The notes under the pieces: model-generated
What the model was told of the DNA's origin: nothing
The model's input: only the letters and a program-made list of their open reading frames with translations
The model's database searches: none
Shown here: in pieces, positions 23,189 through 34,439 of the stretch
Layout: each line of letters begins with the position of its first letter
Numbering within the stretch: position 1 is the first letter of the stretch
Translations under genes and position numbers: made by a program
Source of the DNA: Parastagonospora avenae f. sp. tritici 18332-5
Taxonomy: Eukaryota; Ascomycota; Dothideomycetes; Pleosporales; Phaeosphaeriaceae
Length of the DNA stretch: 64,000 bases
Direction of reading: 5' to 3'
Assembly: GCA_022559985.1 (NCBI GenBank)
Contig: JAFJTR010000011.1
Location: 124,001-188,000 of the forward strand

Positions 23189-24746
23189 GGTGTAGTATGC
23201 GACTTTCCGGAGGTAGCGAGTGTAGAATCAGATAATCATCTACTGTAAAGACCCGCGAAATATGCGTCTCTTTTAAACAAGGCCCAATAAACGAGTGAAT
23301 GGAACCAGTTAGCAACACACCAGAGGTTCAGAGAGCGAGTGGGAGTTTGGCCGAGCGCAAGACGTGGGAGGTCCGATAACATATAGTAGCCAACCCGGCA
23401 TTCAACAAAGTAGGCCCCCATCCTTGTCCAACAAAGCACGAGTCAACATGGTCATTCGCCCTACGAGGTCGTGCGCCGCGAAAAACCGTTGCTTGTCTGC
23501 TTTAGCCCCATGTGCAGTGTGCACAGGAACCGTTCCGCTCTTCGCGAGAGGCACAATATCCGAAAGACTGGGTCCCATGGAAACCGTCAGGCGATCAATG
23601 CGAGCCAGTCGAGTGAAATTTCCGGCCACGCGCACACCACAACGAATCCTTAATCATGGACGATAAGTCTCAAGGATACGGGCATATCATTTGTGCCTTG
23701 GTTGTTCTTTCTACTGTGCCGCTTGACCTTCTGGTCACACGCCCAGGTGGCGCACAAGAACTTGGAAACTTTGCTGTAGGTACAGCTAACCTTGGAAGTC
23801 TGCGATCCGTCTTCCTCAACACGAGGTGGATCTAAACGGGCCTTTCATGATCGAATTTATGATTCGTTGCACTTTGGCATTCGGCATGCTGGTTTCTGGC
23901 TCGGTCGCTGCCGCGCCCTACGCTAATGACGCGTAAAGTAGGGATCCACGCCGTTGAAGAGCGTTAGCGCCAGGGGGCTCATTCTACCATCGTGATGGAT
24001 GGGAAAATGCGAATACTGAATCCCGTAGCTATGAGTTGTCGCCTCGTCCTTGCGCGATGACTTCGAGCTTGAATATTAGGACATTGACTGTCAACCATTC
24101 TTTCGTATTCCCCACCAAGGCGTCTCTCACTAGCATAACAAATAGGCGCCTTGCCCTGGTCAGAAATGCCGCATGCTTCCCATGCCATGCGGCACTACAC
24201 AAACTGGGCACTACAGGTCTATCGATAGCACGTCTTGTCGCCTTCGTGTAACTTATCGATAAAGTTCTTGGAAGTGAAAAGTTCAAAATCCTGTACGGCC
24301 AGAACGCATGAGAGCCAACGAAACTTGGTGATGCAGCGCCCGGCATGAAGTTCGCGATGCTTCGTCGGCCAGGTACCACTATAAAGCGGACCAGGTCGGA
24401 CACGAAGCGATATTGGACATTGCGGGCCCTCGGCACGCGAGAAATTCCTGCAAACAGCGGTGATCAATTACACACTATCACGTTGTTTCCACGGGACGAT
24501 TTCGATTCGACACACACTTCAGGGCGAGTTTCGCTCGGTCCGGAAGGTCTGCGTTGGCGCTGTTGGCCGTGTGCCAAATTTAGACACAAAGATCGCCGCG
24601 AGGATACATGGTCTAATGCACGTCTGCGAGCGCAACGCTGTGGTTGCAATGTTTGCCACGAGTCTTGTTGATCATCTTAGGATGGTGATTTGGGTGTAAA
24701 TGGCTATGCCGGGGTATCATACACCAAACGCCAGTGTTTTAACAGG
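23189..24746. other. Intergenic, about 1.6 kb
   Basis: Promoter side of the GPI-protein gene and 3' flank of the MYST gene. The open frames on both strands are short, overlap one another and have no domain. No transposon ends or RNA gene were recognised. Confidence 0.4.
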
Positions 24747-25825
24747 CTATTCCTCGCTCACGCTCCTACTGCTCTCCCTTAGCACGAAAGCATCTGGGTC
24801 CACTGGCGAACTTTTCAAGTTGACTTTGTGGCTCTCTGCCCAGGCTCTGACTTTGGCTTTGTTGATGACTGCTTCTGCGCCGCCTTTCTTCCTGTGCTCC
24901 AGCACGTCCATGGCTTGTAGAGTAGCTATTATGTCATCGGGGACGATGTACGTCTTTTCCCGTAGGTCGAGCACTGTGACAGTCTTCTTGGACGGGCAAG
25001 AGAGGATGGCGCGCGCAAGCGTCGCGGACCAGTAGTGCTCGTAGGCGAGGTGGCCAAGATCAGATAGAGCTACAAACATTAGCAGAGCAATTGCACTCAA
25101 ATGAGAAATGCCTACGCTTCTCCGGCCCACCCAGACGTCCCTCTCTCCTGCTCATCTCATAGCTCGCTCCCATGAGTATCTGCGCCAAGCCTTGTTTCTG
25201 CCACGGCGGGAAGACCAAGATGCACGCCAAGTTGTTGCTGTCCCAGCTCATCTTCTCTTTGCTGAAGAAGCCCACTACCTGGCCTTCTTGGCCTACTCCA
25301 TCCTCACCCAAATCAGTGTTGGGTATGTTTGGTGCTGGAGTGTGTGCAACGAGCATGTAGTATAGGAACGTCGTCACGTCGTAGAAAACGGATTTGGTGT
25401 CGAGGAATAGCTTTGCGAACAGGCACAAGTTTTGCGTGTATATCTTGTTCTTCTCGCCGTCGATCTCGTATAACGAGTAGTTGTCTTTGGTGTAAACATT
25501 GACGCCAGGCGGAGGTGTATTACGGTGTGGACATGCTTTCTGCGTCCTGTTAACTCATGCGCTCTGCAAACTACGTAATGAATCATACCAAATGTCCCAA
25601 GAAAGCTGGAAGCTCCTTGCTGTACTTGAAGCACCATTGACACACATACAGACGCTCTACCTTCCTGCCCACAACCTGCTCGGGGTAGAAAGACGGGTAC
25701 CATGGCTTTATGAGGAGTGATCCGAAAACAACCTCGAGCACATTTGGTGTCACGGAAGGCTTTTGTGGCGTCTTCAATGCAGGCGACGCAGTTGTGCCAT
25801 TCAGAGAGCCCGCATCGGGGGCCAT
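24747..25825 (-). CDS. SAS2: MYST-family histone acetyltransferase, Sas2-like
   Basis: Exons are 25825..25589, 25539..25116 and 25069..24747 (327 residues; yeast Sas2 is 338). The C2HC zinc finger characteristic of MYST enzymes spans the first junction: VCQWCFKYSKELPAFLGHL then KACPHR. Next come the conserved NLCLFAKLFLDTKSVFYDV and the catalytic block NLACILVFPPWQ with its cysteine. The acetyl-CoA loop is QKQGLAQILMGASYEMSRREG, then GGPEKPLSDLGHLAYEHYW. No chromodomain or PHD is present, which favours Sas2 over Esa1 or Sas3. In yeast Sas2 acetylates H4 K16 and limits the spread of silencing. The acceptor at the first intron is the second of two nearby AGs; only that one keeps the zinc finger in frame. 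The product is firm at family level and Sas2 versus other small MYST is likely. Confidence 0.88.
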
Positions 25826-26208
25826 TGATTCGAAGACGACGCGACGAACCGTTGTTCACATGCTGGTGGGGTCGACAAGTGACGTGCTGAGATTTGGGTC
25901 GGTCCGGCAGACGCGTCGCGAAGGCACGTGCTCGGGACGATCTCGACCACCTGCAAATCGCATGTCACATTGCACTTCATCCAAACTGAACATGTTTATA
26001 GAATTAACTCTGCCAACCAGATATTTTGAAGTTTTTCAAACCTCATCTCTCAATTTTCAGCAAAATCTCCAAAGCATCTCCACAAGTATCAATCAAATCC
26101 AACGGGCTTCCAAGCTATGAAGGAGTGGTCCCCGAAGACATCCTGACATTATCCAATTATCCTCCGTGGATCTAGCACTCTATCGGGTCTGTGCTGCTTA
26201 TCGCTGCC
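25826..26208. other. Intergenic: Sas2 promoter and 3' flank of the BTB gene
   Basis: 383 bp, AT-richer than the flanks around 25990-26110. No gene was seen. Confidence 0.45.
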
Positions 26209-26324
26209 TCAACCACCGCTTGGACGAACCTGCTTATAGTGCTTCCCGGGCGTCGGTGGCGAAGCTGGTGGACTCAGAAGTGCGGCCTCTTCAATCGCTG
26301 CACACTGGTATTCATGAAGCGCCT

Positions 26325-27591
26325 TCAACACAGCTTTGTTGCAAGAGTACGTCTCCCAAGCCGCTTCGTCATCCATATGGTTGATAGTCGAGCATGGACC
26401 TGCACGATGATAGCTTTGCGCAAGCCGCAATCGATCTCAGGACAGGACTCATCGTAGATGCAGGCTGCCAGATCTACAATGGTGACGACATCATGGATAA
26501 ATGGCATCCGATCGATGATGGCGTGGGCTGCTTTATTCTTTATCGATTCGAGATTGTACTTTAGAAAGGTTAGTGCAAGTAATCTAAGGACCACAAGTAA
26601 CATGCCTTGTCGGATGCAATGAAGAGATCAAGAAGATTGCTCATGATTGCTTCCTTTTCGACCTCGCGTTGCAAGGCGAAGCTCGTGAAGATGGATCCAG
26701 TTGTGGGATTATACACGCCGTACAGCTCTTGAAGCAGGACCGATACAGTACCGTCAGACTCCGGCAGCGAGATCGACTTCTGTTCAGTCTCCTTCGAGAT
26801 GTTAGATTTGTGCTTTAGTCGCTTGAGAGAAGAACTTACGGAGAATGATCCATCGCAAACAGCATTGAAGTATTGGGATCGTGAACATAGTCTGGGCTTG
26901 TGGTTAGCATGGATCTTGTTCTAAGTAGAAATGATACTCACATTACGCGATGGACGGGAAACGATCTGCTCCCTGCGAGGATAGTGAAGTCAGAACACTT
27001 GCCCAACTTGTACACTCTACCATCGTCAGTAAACTTCTCAACGCTACAAGACTCAGCTTACTTCGCCCAGTCAAACGCATCAGCATCGCCAGCTCCCATC
27101 CCCGCCTGGCACGTCTTAGACATATCACACATCTTCTCGATGCTATAATCCACCCGATTGAGCGCACTAAGCGACGGCGCCTCAAACACCTCAAAATCCA
27201 AATTCCCAACCTTGGTCGCTAGGCGTCCCAGACTCCGCATGAAGTCGAGAGCATGGTCCGACGTAGAGAATTTCAGATCGATTTGCGTGTGCTGCATCAG
27301 GACGCACACCTTCTTGCAGCTCTGGCCGGGTCGAGAGCATGCTGCGCGACACCGAGAGACTTCGAAGTACACGGGCTCGTTGTCGGGAAGCTGCGCCATC
27401 GTACCAACTCCGGCTGCGATGTGGTAGAAGAGGCCGAACTCTGCATTTACGCGGTCGAGGAGGAGGTATGCATTACTGGGTGAAGTGAAGTCGTGGTCGA
27501 CTACGAAGGTCCGGATGGGCCAGGTGATGGGTTCATGCTCTAATAGAGCGCTTGGTGCCATATCTGCGAGTGGTATCGACTGATAGGTCAT
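26325..27591 (-). CDS. BTB/POZ-domain protein with an uncharacterised N-terminal region
   Basis: Exons are 27591..27062, 27016..26942, 26891..26840, 26791..26606 and 26558..26325 (358 residues). The BTB fold starts near residue 180: YKLGKCSDFTILAGSRSFP, VHRVILCSRSQYFNAVCD, then SISLPESDGTVSVLLQELY, and the post-BTB helix DKYNLESIKNKAAHAIIDR. These are typical of the large, poorly characterised fungal BTB families that mediate dimerisation or Cul3 contacts. The first 175 residues include a Cys-rich piece (SRCRAACSRPGQSCKKVC) and match nothing I know. Intron 4 is GC-AG (AAG then gcatgt). The first intron is 45 bp and a multiple of three with an in-frame TAA. The C-terminus may be altered by a frame change near 26380, where another frame continues as a family-like helix to 26209. 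The start could also be Met11 (27561). Confidence 0.75.
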
Positions 27592-28102
27592 AAGATATGG
27601 AGGATGGAGCAAGTTTGGGGAAAGAGGTCAGGCGAGGGCAGGCTGGGAAGGAGCGACTAACTTCGCTGATACACCTCTCACTGTTCACTTCATGTATGGC
27701 AGCAACTATGAGTGTGAGTCGAGTCTGACTAACCCAAGATTTCTTGTACAGCAGGCTGGTGAGGTGCGATCAGACTTTTGGTGAGAAATGAAAGAGGAGC
27801 TTGTTTCACGTGAGGATGAAGCGTGAATGTACCACGTCACTTGGGACAGTCCCAATACATGCAGGTACTTTCGACGGAATACTCCCACCATATTTATGAT
27901 GCCGAGATCTACATGGTCGTGTGTTGCTTACGCATCCATGGATAGTCCGACCCGGCCCACCCCCAAGATGAAGATGCACACCCATTTTCACGCATTTGAC
28001 TCTGAGCTCCGGTAACGCCGTTCTTCCAACTATATTACATTATGTTACATGAGACCAATTTCTTGATTCTTCTCGACCGAGTATAGGTGACGCGTGCACC
28101 CT
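27592..28102. other. Intergenic: BTB-gene promoter and 3' flank of the next gene
   Basis: 511 bp with no gene. No clear TATA or CCAAT element was found at a convincing distance. Confidence 0.45.
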
Positions 28103-29504
28103 CTACCAGGTGGTTGGGACCTTGGGGTAATCATTCTTGGAGATCTTGAGGTCGTCAAAGATGGAGTCGTCACCTACAGTCTATTTAGTATACATTCAAG
28201 CAGATGTAGTTGAGTACGACTTACCATGCAGATGCTCAACACGGAGTTCATCCTCATGCTCAAGCTTCTCAAGCTCCTCTTGCGGCGTCTCCTTGTCGTG
28301 CTTCTTATCCTTTGTAGTAGGCTCGACGCCACTATCGAGGTGCTCGCCAATGAGCAGAATCTGACAGTATTCGTGGTCGATGTACTCGGGCTTGACCCCA
28401 GACCATGCTAGACCGCGGAACTCTTCGATAATTCTGCTGCTTGTCAGTTCTAGAAAGCTTTGGATCATTTGAGTCACTCACTCCTGGGAGAAGTCAGGCT
28501 TCTGAGGCAATTGGGCAGATGCGGGACCACTGCGCTCTGGGTTCTTGACGCTGATGATGAAGCTTCCCTGATCCTTGATGCCCAGATCCTTTTGGATTTC
28601 ACCGAGATCAGATGGAATGGTAGTGGAGTAGACCAGATGGGTAGTTCTATCTTCGGTCCGAGTAATGGCGTACACGCCCTCGGCGACAGGAGTAACTGGA
28701 TCCACCTGCCGTGTGCCCTGCGTCTTAGTCTCGTACTTACTGCCTTTGACTGTAAAGGAGTCAGTATTGCGCCGCGACGACACGTGCTATCTGCGATCAC
28801 TTACAGAAGTTGTCTTTCAGGTCTTGGATTGTGGTGTTGGCCTTCTCCACAAACGCCATGAACCGATCGGTGTGGGACTTGGGCAATGTTTTCTTGGGTA
28901 AGGCGAACAGGCGGTTGTTCTTCAGATCTGGAATGGCGCCCTCGCCCAGCTTGGCTCCGGTTGGAAGCGGCCTCAGCACGAAGAAAGTCCGCTGTAGGTC
29001 ACCCACGCTCTCCGCATCGTCGATGCCAACGCGGTTGCGTGTGAAGAAGTAAATGAGACCTTTCTCTAAGATGTTGGAGGGCACTTCTTTCTCGCGTTGC
29101 GACGAATGTTCGATAGCACCCTCTCCGTTGGCCGCATCTGGCTTGGCCGCATCATCGTTGGCCTCTTCCTGCAGGTCGTCATTCGTCATTTCTACCTTTG
29201 CAGGGCCATCAGACGCGTCTTTCTTGTCGTTCGTGTTTTCGTCGTCTTCCCGGACCTTGGGCACGTCGTCCTTCGTCTCTGGCTCACTCTCCTTCTCGTC
29301 ACCACCGTTGGCGGCATCCTTCATCTCACTATCTTCGTTAGTGATACCTGTTTCCTCAAGCGTAGCTTGCTTCTTGGAGGCTTTGCGACTCCTCTTTGGC
29401 GACGGCTCATTCTCAGGCTTTCTCTTCGATCCGGCTACTGCTGCATCATCACTCTTTGCTGGGCTCGACCCAGCGTTGCGCGACGATGAGCGTGTTCCTG
29501 CCAT
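28103..29504 (-). CDS. Conserved ascomycete protein, acidic/nuclear type (homologues often labelled 'BTB domain transcription factor')
   Basis: Exons are 29504..28805, 28749..28482, 28433..28225 and 28173..28103 (415 residues). Residues 1-150 are disordered and charged, with a basic nuclear-localisation-like patch (SKRKPENEPSPKRSRKASKK) and long acidic stretches. The folded part begins at NILEKGLIYFFTRNRVGID and continues through RTFFVLRPLPTGAKLG, KSHTDRFMAFVEKANTTIQ and GVYAITRTEDRTTHLVYST, ending with DDLKISKNDYPKVPTTW. From memory, Aspergillus homologues carry the label above, but I see no BTB fold here, so that name should be treated as inherited. A nuclear role is inferred only from composition. 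Intron phases and the family-like order of segments support the model. Confidence 0.82.
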
Positions 29505-29893
29505 TTTTGGAATCGCGATGTGAGAAATGGACAATTGAAGGGAGTTAAATGTAGATGATGAGAGGAGATTGATATGAGATGAGATGGGAGGAAGACGCGG
29601 ACGAGAGCACTTGTTTGTTCAATGCGCCAGCGCGAAGTCGTGTAACGCGCCGTCCATGATGTCACTTCAACGCCTAGTCACGTGGACGCGTATCATGACG
29701 ATTGCAACGCATGCGAGGACGCTATTACGTCGCACGGCCTCTGGCACGGTAGTACGGTCGCAGCTGTATTTGGTATAACGTTGAAATGGTAGGTTTGCTT
29801 GCCCATCGAGCAAAATACAACTACAGGGAGTCGTGCTGTTTACCCTCCCATCAGCAAACGATGTGTCCAATTGAGCCAAAGCGATTGCCCAAT
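29505..29893. other. Intergenic between two minus-strand genes
   Basis: 389 bp holding the promoter of the acidic protein gene and the HEM4 3' flank. Nothing further was recognised. Confidence 0.5.
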
Positions 29894-30832
29894 TCAAGCT
29901 TCTTTATTTCCTTTACAGTCTATAAAAGCGCGTATACCGTCCGCTATGCCTTCTGGACTTGGCCTCTCTGCGCAGACGTCTGGCTGAAAGCCAAACTCAT
30001 GTTGAAGATAGTCGCGAGTTGTTGGGCCAATGGTCGCAATGTTGATATCGTTTCGAGCAGAAGATTTCGCACGCCCTGTCTCTTTGTCGAGGAGGTCTAA
30101 ACTTTCCAGCATCGCCCTGCATCCGGTTGGGGAGAACACTACGACCCACTGCCGTTCGCAGCCAGCATCCACATTCTTGCGCCACAGCGTTGAAAATTCT
30201 CTTTTGAAGGACTGCATCTCGCCCGTCTCGTATATAACAAGTTCATCCACTTTGCAGCTTCTCTCATCGCCGAGCTCATCTGCCTGCAGCGTCTTGGGGA
30301 TGATGTCCCGTCTCTTATCACCGACAAGGAATAACAGCGGCGTCTTTCCAGCACCAGGGTATAGGTCGTTGTAGTGCTCGAGCATATATGTCGCCAAAGC
30401 TTCTCCATTGCCAGTCTCCTCACCGAGAATTGGACATTTCAAATTCAACGAACTCAGTCCACGCGCAGTCGCCGGTCCCACGACATACAATGGGAGACTA
30501 TCCGGGAGGAGATCGTCGACATGGTTTCCAGCTTTTCGGAGCTCCTCGACAATCTCAGCGAAGGCCTCCACAGCTCGCTGGGAAGTGAAAATCAAGGCCC
30601 CGTATGTGGCAAGGCCATCGTTCGCTTTCGGTACAAAGCCACGACCAGTGACGTGCTTCCGCACTTCGTCCAGTGCATCTCGCTTGAAGCGGTGTTCCAG
30701 GACGGGAACGAAGACAGGTGCATACCGATGGTTGTCTAGGGTCGTGAAGAGCTCCTCGTATGTGTCTCTTGGCGCCGACTTTGTCTTTAGGAGCAGGATG
30801 GGAATCTTGCCCCGTGACTGTTCTGCCATCAT
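29894..30832 (-). CDS. HEM4: Uroporphyrinogen-III synthase
   Basis: Single exon, 312 residues. The enzyme closes hydroxymethylbilane into uroporphyrinogen III with inversion of ring D, in the cytosolic part of haem synthesis. The two-domain HemD pattern is clear: LLLKTKSAPRDTYEELF at the start, PVLEHRF, YGALIFTSQRAVEAF, LPLYVVGPATARGL, LLFLVGDKRRDIIPKTL, VDELVIYETGEM, WVVVFSPTGCRAMLE and IATIGPTTRDYLQHEFG. Primary sequence is poorly conserved in this family, but these Tyr/Thr/Ser-Pro-containing loops are diagnostic together. The protein starts with two methionines; either could be used. It is divergent from BFR1 with 258 bp between start codons. Confidence 0.92.
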   Translation of the reverse strand: MMAEQSRGKIPILLLKTKSAPRDTYEELFTTLDNHRYAPVFVPVLEHRFKRDALDEVRKHVTGRGFVPKANDGLATYGALIFTSQRAVEAFAEIVEELRKAGNHVDDLLPDSLPLYVVGPATARGLSSLNLKCPILGEETGNGEALATYMLEHYNDLYPGAGKTPLLFLVGDKRRDIIPKTLQADELGDERSCKVDELVIYETGEMQSFKREFSTLWRKNVDAGCERQWVVVFSPTGCRAMLESLDLLDKETGRAKSSARNDINIATIGPTTRDYLQHEFGFQPDVCAERPSPEGIADGIRAFIDCKGNKEA

Positions 30833-31090
30833 GTCGAGTCAGGGTAAGAACGAGGATCCGACGCAGGTGAGAAACATGGTAGCTATGGCGCTAGCGTGAG
30901 CTCGGGTAAAGTTGCGATTCCGCGGTAAGAGCCTCGAATTTCCCCAAGCGACAGACCCTCGATTTCGAAATAGTTGTCCTCCGCAGCCAAGTTGCACCCT
31001 CTCTTTCTCATCGGACTCAGCAACTTCTTTCCACACCACCGATCGCGCAACCCGCCTAGTCAACTTGAAAACTAATTGACTGATCTCACA

Positions 31091-32775
31091 ATGGCCGAAG
31101 TTGCAACCCCACCCGCGGCAGAAGCCACCCAGGGCAAGCAGCAAATCGTCAAGCCCGAGAAGCCTGACGAGGATAAGTACAAGGAGGATCTGGCCAAGGC
31201 CGAGAAGGAGCACACTGCTGCTCAAGAGAAACTGGTAAGCTATCCTTGCTTTGATCGCTCTTCTATGCGACAACATGGGCTCGGTCTCGTGCACCGAGCC
31301 GACGGGAAGCTGCATCGCATGCGAATTTTGTGCCGTCGTACTAACTGCGCAGAACGCTTGCAAAGCCAAGCTCGACCTCGCCCGCCCCAACAACAAGGAC
31401 TCGCCGAACGGAAAGCGCCAGCAGGAGCTGAAGACCGAGTTAAACGCCATCCGCCAGGCCCAGCAGGGCAATAAGTCTTCCCGCAGCGCCGTCCACGAGC
31501 AAATCAAGAAATACGATGAGCAACTCAAATCACGGCTCAACGAGCTCAAGACTAGCAAAGGAAAGGTCAACTTCAAGTCTGTTGAGGAAGTCGACCAGGA
31601 GATCGCCCGCCTTCAGAAGCAGGTTGACGGCGGCATGATGAAGCTTGTCGACGAGAAGAAGGCCCTGTCCGATATCTCCAACCTCAACAAGGCACGCAAG
31701 CAGTTTTCTGGCTTTGACGGCCAACAAAAGGACATCGATGCGATCAAGGCCAAGATCGCCGAACAGAAGAAGCTTCTCGACGACCCCGAGCAGAAGGCGC
31801 TCAGCGAGAAGTACACCGCGCTCCAGACCGAGCTGGATGGACTGAAGGCCGAGCAAGACGAGGCTTTCAAGAACCTCAAGGCCCTTCGCGAGGAGACGGA
31901 CAAGGCGCGTGCCGAGCAACAGGCCAAGTACCAGGCACGAAAAGAGCTCAAGGACGCATACTACCAACAGAAGCGTGCTTTCCAAGAGTACGATTTCCAG
32001 GCTCGCAAGGTCCGCAACGAGAAGCGCCGCCAAGAGCAGCTGCAATATGTTGCTGGCAAGAAAAAGGAGGTTGCCAGCAAGCGTCTGGAAGAGGCAAGTG
32101 CCCCAGCATACCAGGACGAGATTTTTGCGACCGAGGGCCTAATTCGCCATTTCGACCCATCGGCACTGCCACCCAAGGAGACCGCTGCGGCCAGCAAGTT
32201 TGCCGCATCAAGTCAACGTACCGTCGACGACTCGGGTTTCAAGGGCACCCGGATCGTGAAGAAGGAAACCGAAGAAGAGAGCTACTTCATGGGCTCTGGT
32301 GGTAAGAAGGGTAAGAAGGGCAAGAAGGCTGCACCCGCCGAGAGCAAGTTCAACTTGAACATGGGAATCATTGAGGAGCTTGCCAAGGTTGGCCTTGACG
32401 CACCCGCAAGTCAGGCCGATGTTCCTGCTACCGTCAATAAGCTCCAGGAGAAGCTCGCGTTCTGGAAAGGTGACCAGGATCGCAAGACCAAGGAGGTATG
32501 TTTATATGACACGGTATAATGACACACAATATCTAACATATATCTAGAACATCGCAAAAGCACAGAAGGAGATTGAGCGCCTTGAGGCCGAAGAGGATGA
32601 GGGCACAAACGGCACCACCGATACTGCCCGCAAGCCTGCTCAGAAGAACCAGGCCGTCAACGGAAACGCCTCGGCGGAAGCTGAGCTCGAGCAGGAGAAG
32701 GATGCCGCTGCAGATGCTGCAGATGACCTGAAGAAGGCTTCGCTGGAGGACAACGCAGACGCCGTTGAGGCATAG
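31091..32775 (+). CDS. BFR1: Bfr1-like coiled-coil mRNP protein
   Basis: Exons are 31091..31234, 31353..32495 and 32548..32775 (504 residues; yeast Bfr1 is 470). Intron 1 is 118 bp and intron 2 is 52 bp. The protein is almost wholly charged coiled coil, with hallmark segments GKVNFKSVEEVDQEIARLQ, SDISNLNKARKQF and DAYYQQKRAFQEYDFQARK. A Gly/Lys-rich patch (GSGGKKGKKGKKAAP) precedes NLNMGIIEELAKVGLDAP and a short predicted coiled coil (LQEKLAFWKGDQDR). In yeast, Bfr1 associates with polysomes and ER-bound mRNPs and affects secretion and ploidy; many fungal entries call it nuclear segregation protein. The acidic Ala-rich tail is low complexity. Confidence 0.92.
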
Positions 32776-33491
32776 AGTGCCACGGCGTGTCGCGAGAGGG
32801 AACGGGTCATATCAAAAGTTGGGCCATTTATCGTGACCATCTAGGTTTGGGCCCTTGACGCTTCATTACTATCCTGAGATTTTTACGTCTTGGGCGATGT
32901 TCAGGAGTCATAGCGTGGCATTGCTGAGTTCATGATGTGTTATGCGGGGTTCTCTTATATTATAGAAACTTATGACACAAAGAACGGTAATACGCATCTC
33001 TTCACTTTCTTTTCATGCTCTGACATTGCCTGCCCGTGAAGCCCCGGGAGATGATTCGGGGTGCATAGCGTACTTCGTCAGCGAATGACGGAGTATGGTA
33101 CCATAATGAGACGACGCAAGCCCAGGCCTCGCAAAAGCAGATCCGGTTTGTGTCTTTCCCGATCCGCGTGCTCTGTCAGGCCAGTTTACGGTTACCCCAC
33201 AGATACTATGTGGGGCTGAATTGCTCTTTCTGTTTGTTAGACGAACTGACGTCACTATGGATTTGTACAGACTACTTAGTCTCACAACATGCAGCCCTTC
33301 GTCAACCACTACCCCGCTACACCACTCAAACACTTCAAGAAATGTACGCCAGTATTTCTCTTCGCTCTGGGTCATCTCTACTTAGAACGTCACAAAGATC
33401 TTGTAAAACCAAAATCTTCGCCAATTGCGTACTGACAGCTGCCGTCCAGTCACCGAAACAACACACAATAACCCGCATCCACAAACACAAC
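32776..33491. other. Intergenic: BFR1 3' flank and bli-3 promoter/leader
   Basis: 716 bp. An in-frame upstream ATG at 33342 would add a 50-residue basic leader to the BLI-3-like protein. Otherwise no gene was recognised. Confidence 0.45.
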
Positions 33492-34156
33492 ATGTCTTCT
33501 GGATTCAGCAACACCGACACCGGCTCCAAGAATGCCGACCCATACACACAGAAGAACAAGGAGGAGCCGTCCCTGAAGGAGAAGGTTGAGGACCTCCTCA
33601 GCTTCGTCGACAAGACCAAATTCTGCCTCTTGACCACACACGTCGCGGACAGTGACCTATTGGCCTCAAGAGCTATGGCTGTAGCCGCCAAGGTCAGTTT
33701 GGAATAATCTCACTAAATAATAAAGCTGACAATAAGCAGGAAGCAAATGGCCTCGACATCCTCTTCCACACCAACACCGAGTCTGGCAAGACCGACGACC
33801 TCAAGGAAGACTCTTCCGTCAACATTGGTTTCATCAACAACTCCGGCGAGTGGGCGTCCATCTCCGGCAAGGCGACCATCGAGACGGACCGCGCTGTTGT
33901 CAAGAAGCACTATTCACCAGCCCTAAAGGCCTGGATTGGTGACCTCGGTGATGGCAAGCACGATGGTGGCCCAGAGGACCCCCGTATCGGCATTATCCGC
34001 GTCAAGGTCAGCACTGCTCAGTATGCTACATCCAAGAAGACCCAGATTGGCGGCTTCATCGAGCTGGCAAAGGGTGTTGCGACAGGAGAGTCACCAAGCG
34101 TGAACAAGCTGAGGCACATCAGCGAGGCTGAAGTCCAGCAGTGGAAGTCGCAGTAG
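33492..34156 (+). CDS. bli-3: BLI-3-like FMN-binding split-barrel protein
   Basis: Exons are 33492..33692 and 33740..34156 (205 residues), with a 47-bp intron. It matches the Neurospora blue-light-inducible protein BLI-3 throughout: SNTDTGSKNADPYTQKN at the start, the SLKEKVEDLLSFVDKTKF helix, FHTNTESGKTDDLKED, SGEWASISGKATI, and KAWIGDLGDGKHDGGPEDP. The end is LRHISEAEVQQW. The fold belongs to the pyridoxamine-phosphate-oxidase-like general-stress group that binds FMN; the reaction is unknown. In Neurospora bli-3 is induced by light through the White Collar complex. I saw no proof of that here. The start chosen is the family's, with an alternative longer start at 33342. Confidence 0.9.
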
Positions 34157-34439
34157 AGCACAACGTAGCCGTTCCGCCCTAGAATAATTGCGGCGCTTTT
34201 AATGCCGGACTTCTTGAGTAGCAGGCAGCTAGAATGAAAACATTCAACAAGAACGATGCTCTTGTGAAACCCACGATGATGATGCAATGTGGGACGAAGG
34301 CTCGAGCGCGAGACGTGAACATGACGTCAGACCACATTCACATGTTTGAAACCACCCATGTTCGAAACTTCAGACGTGTCTGGAAACTCTTCACATTCCT
34401 CAATATATGGTTACACTGCTACAATAATCTATTTTCATA

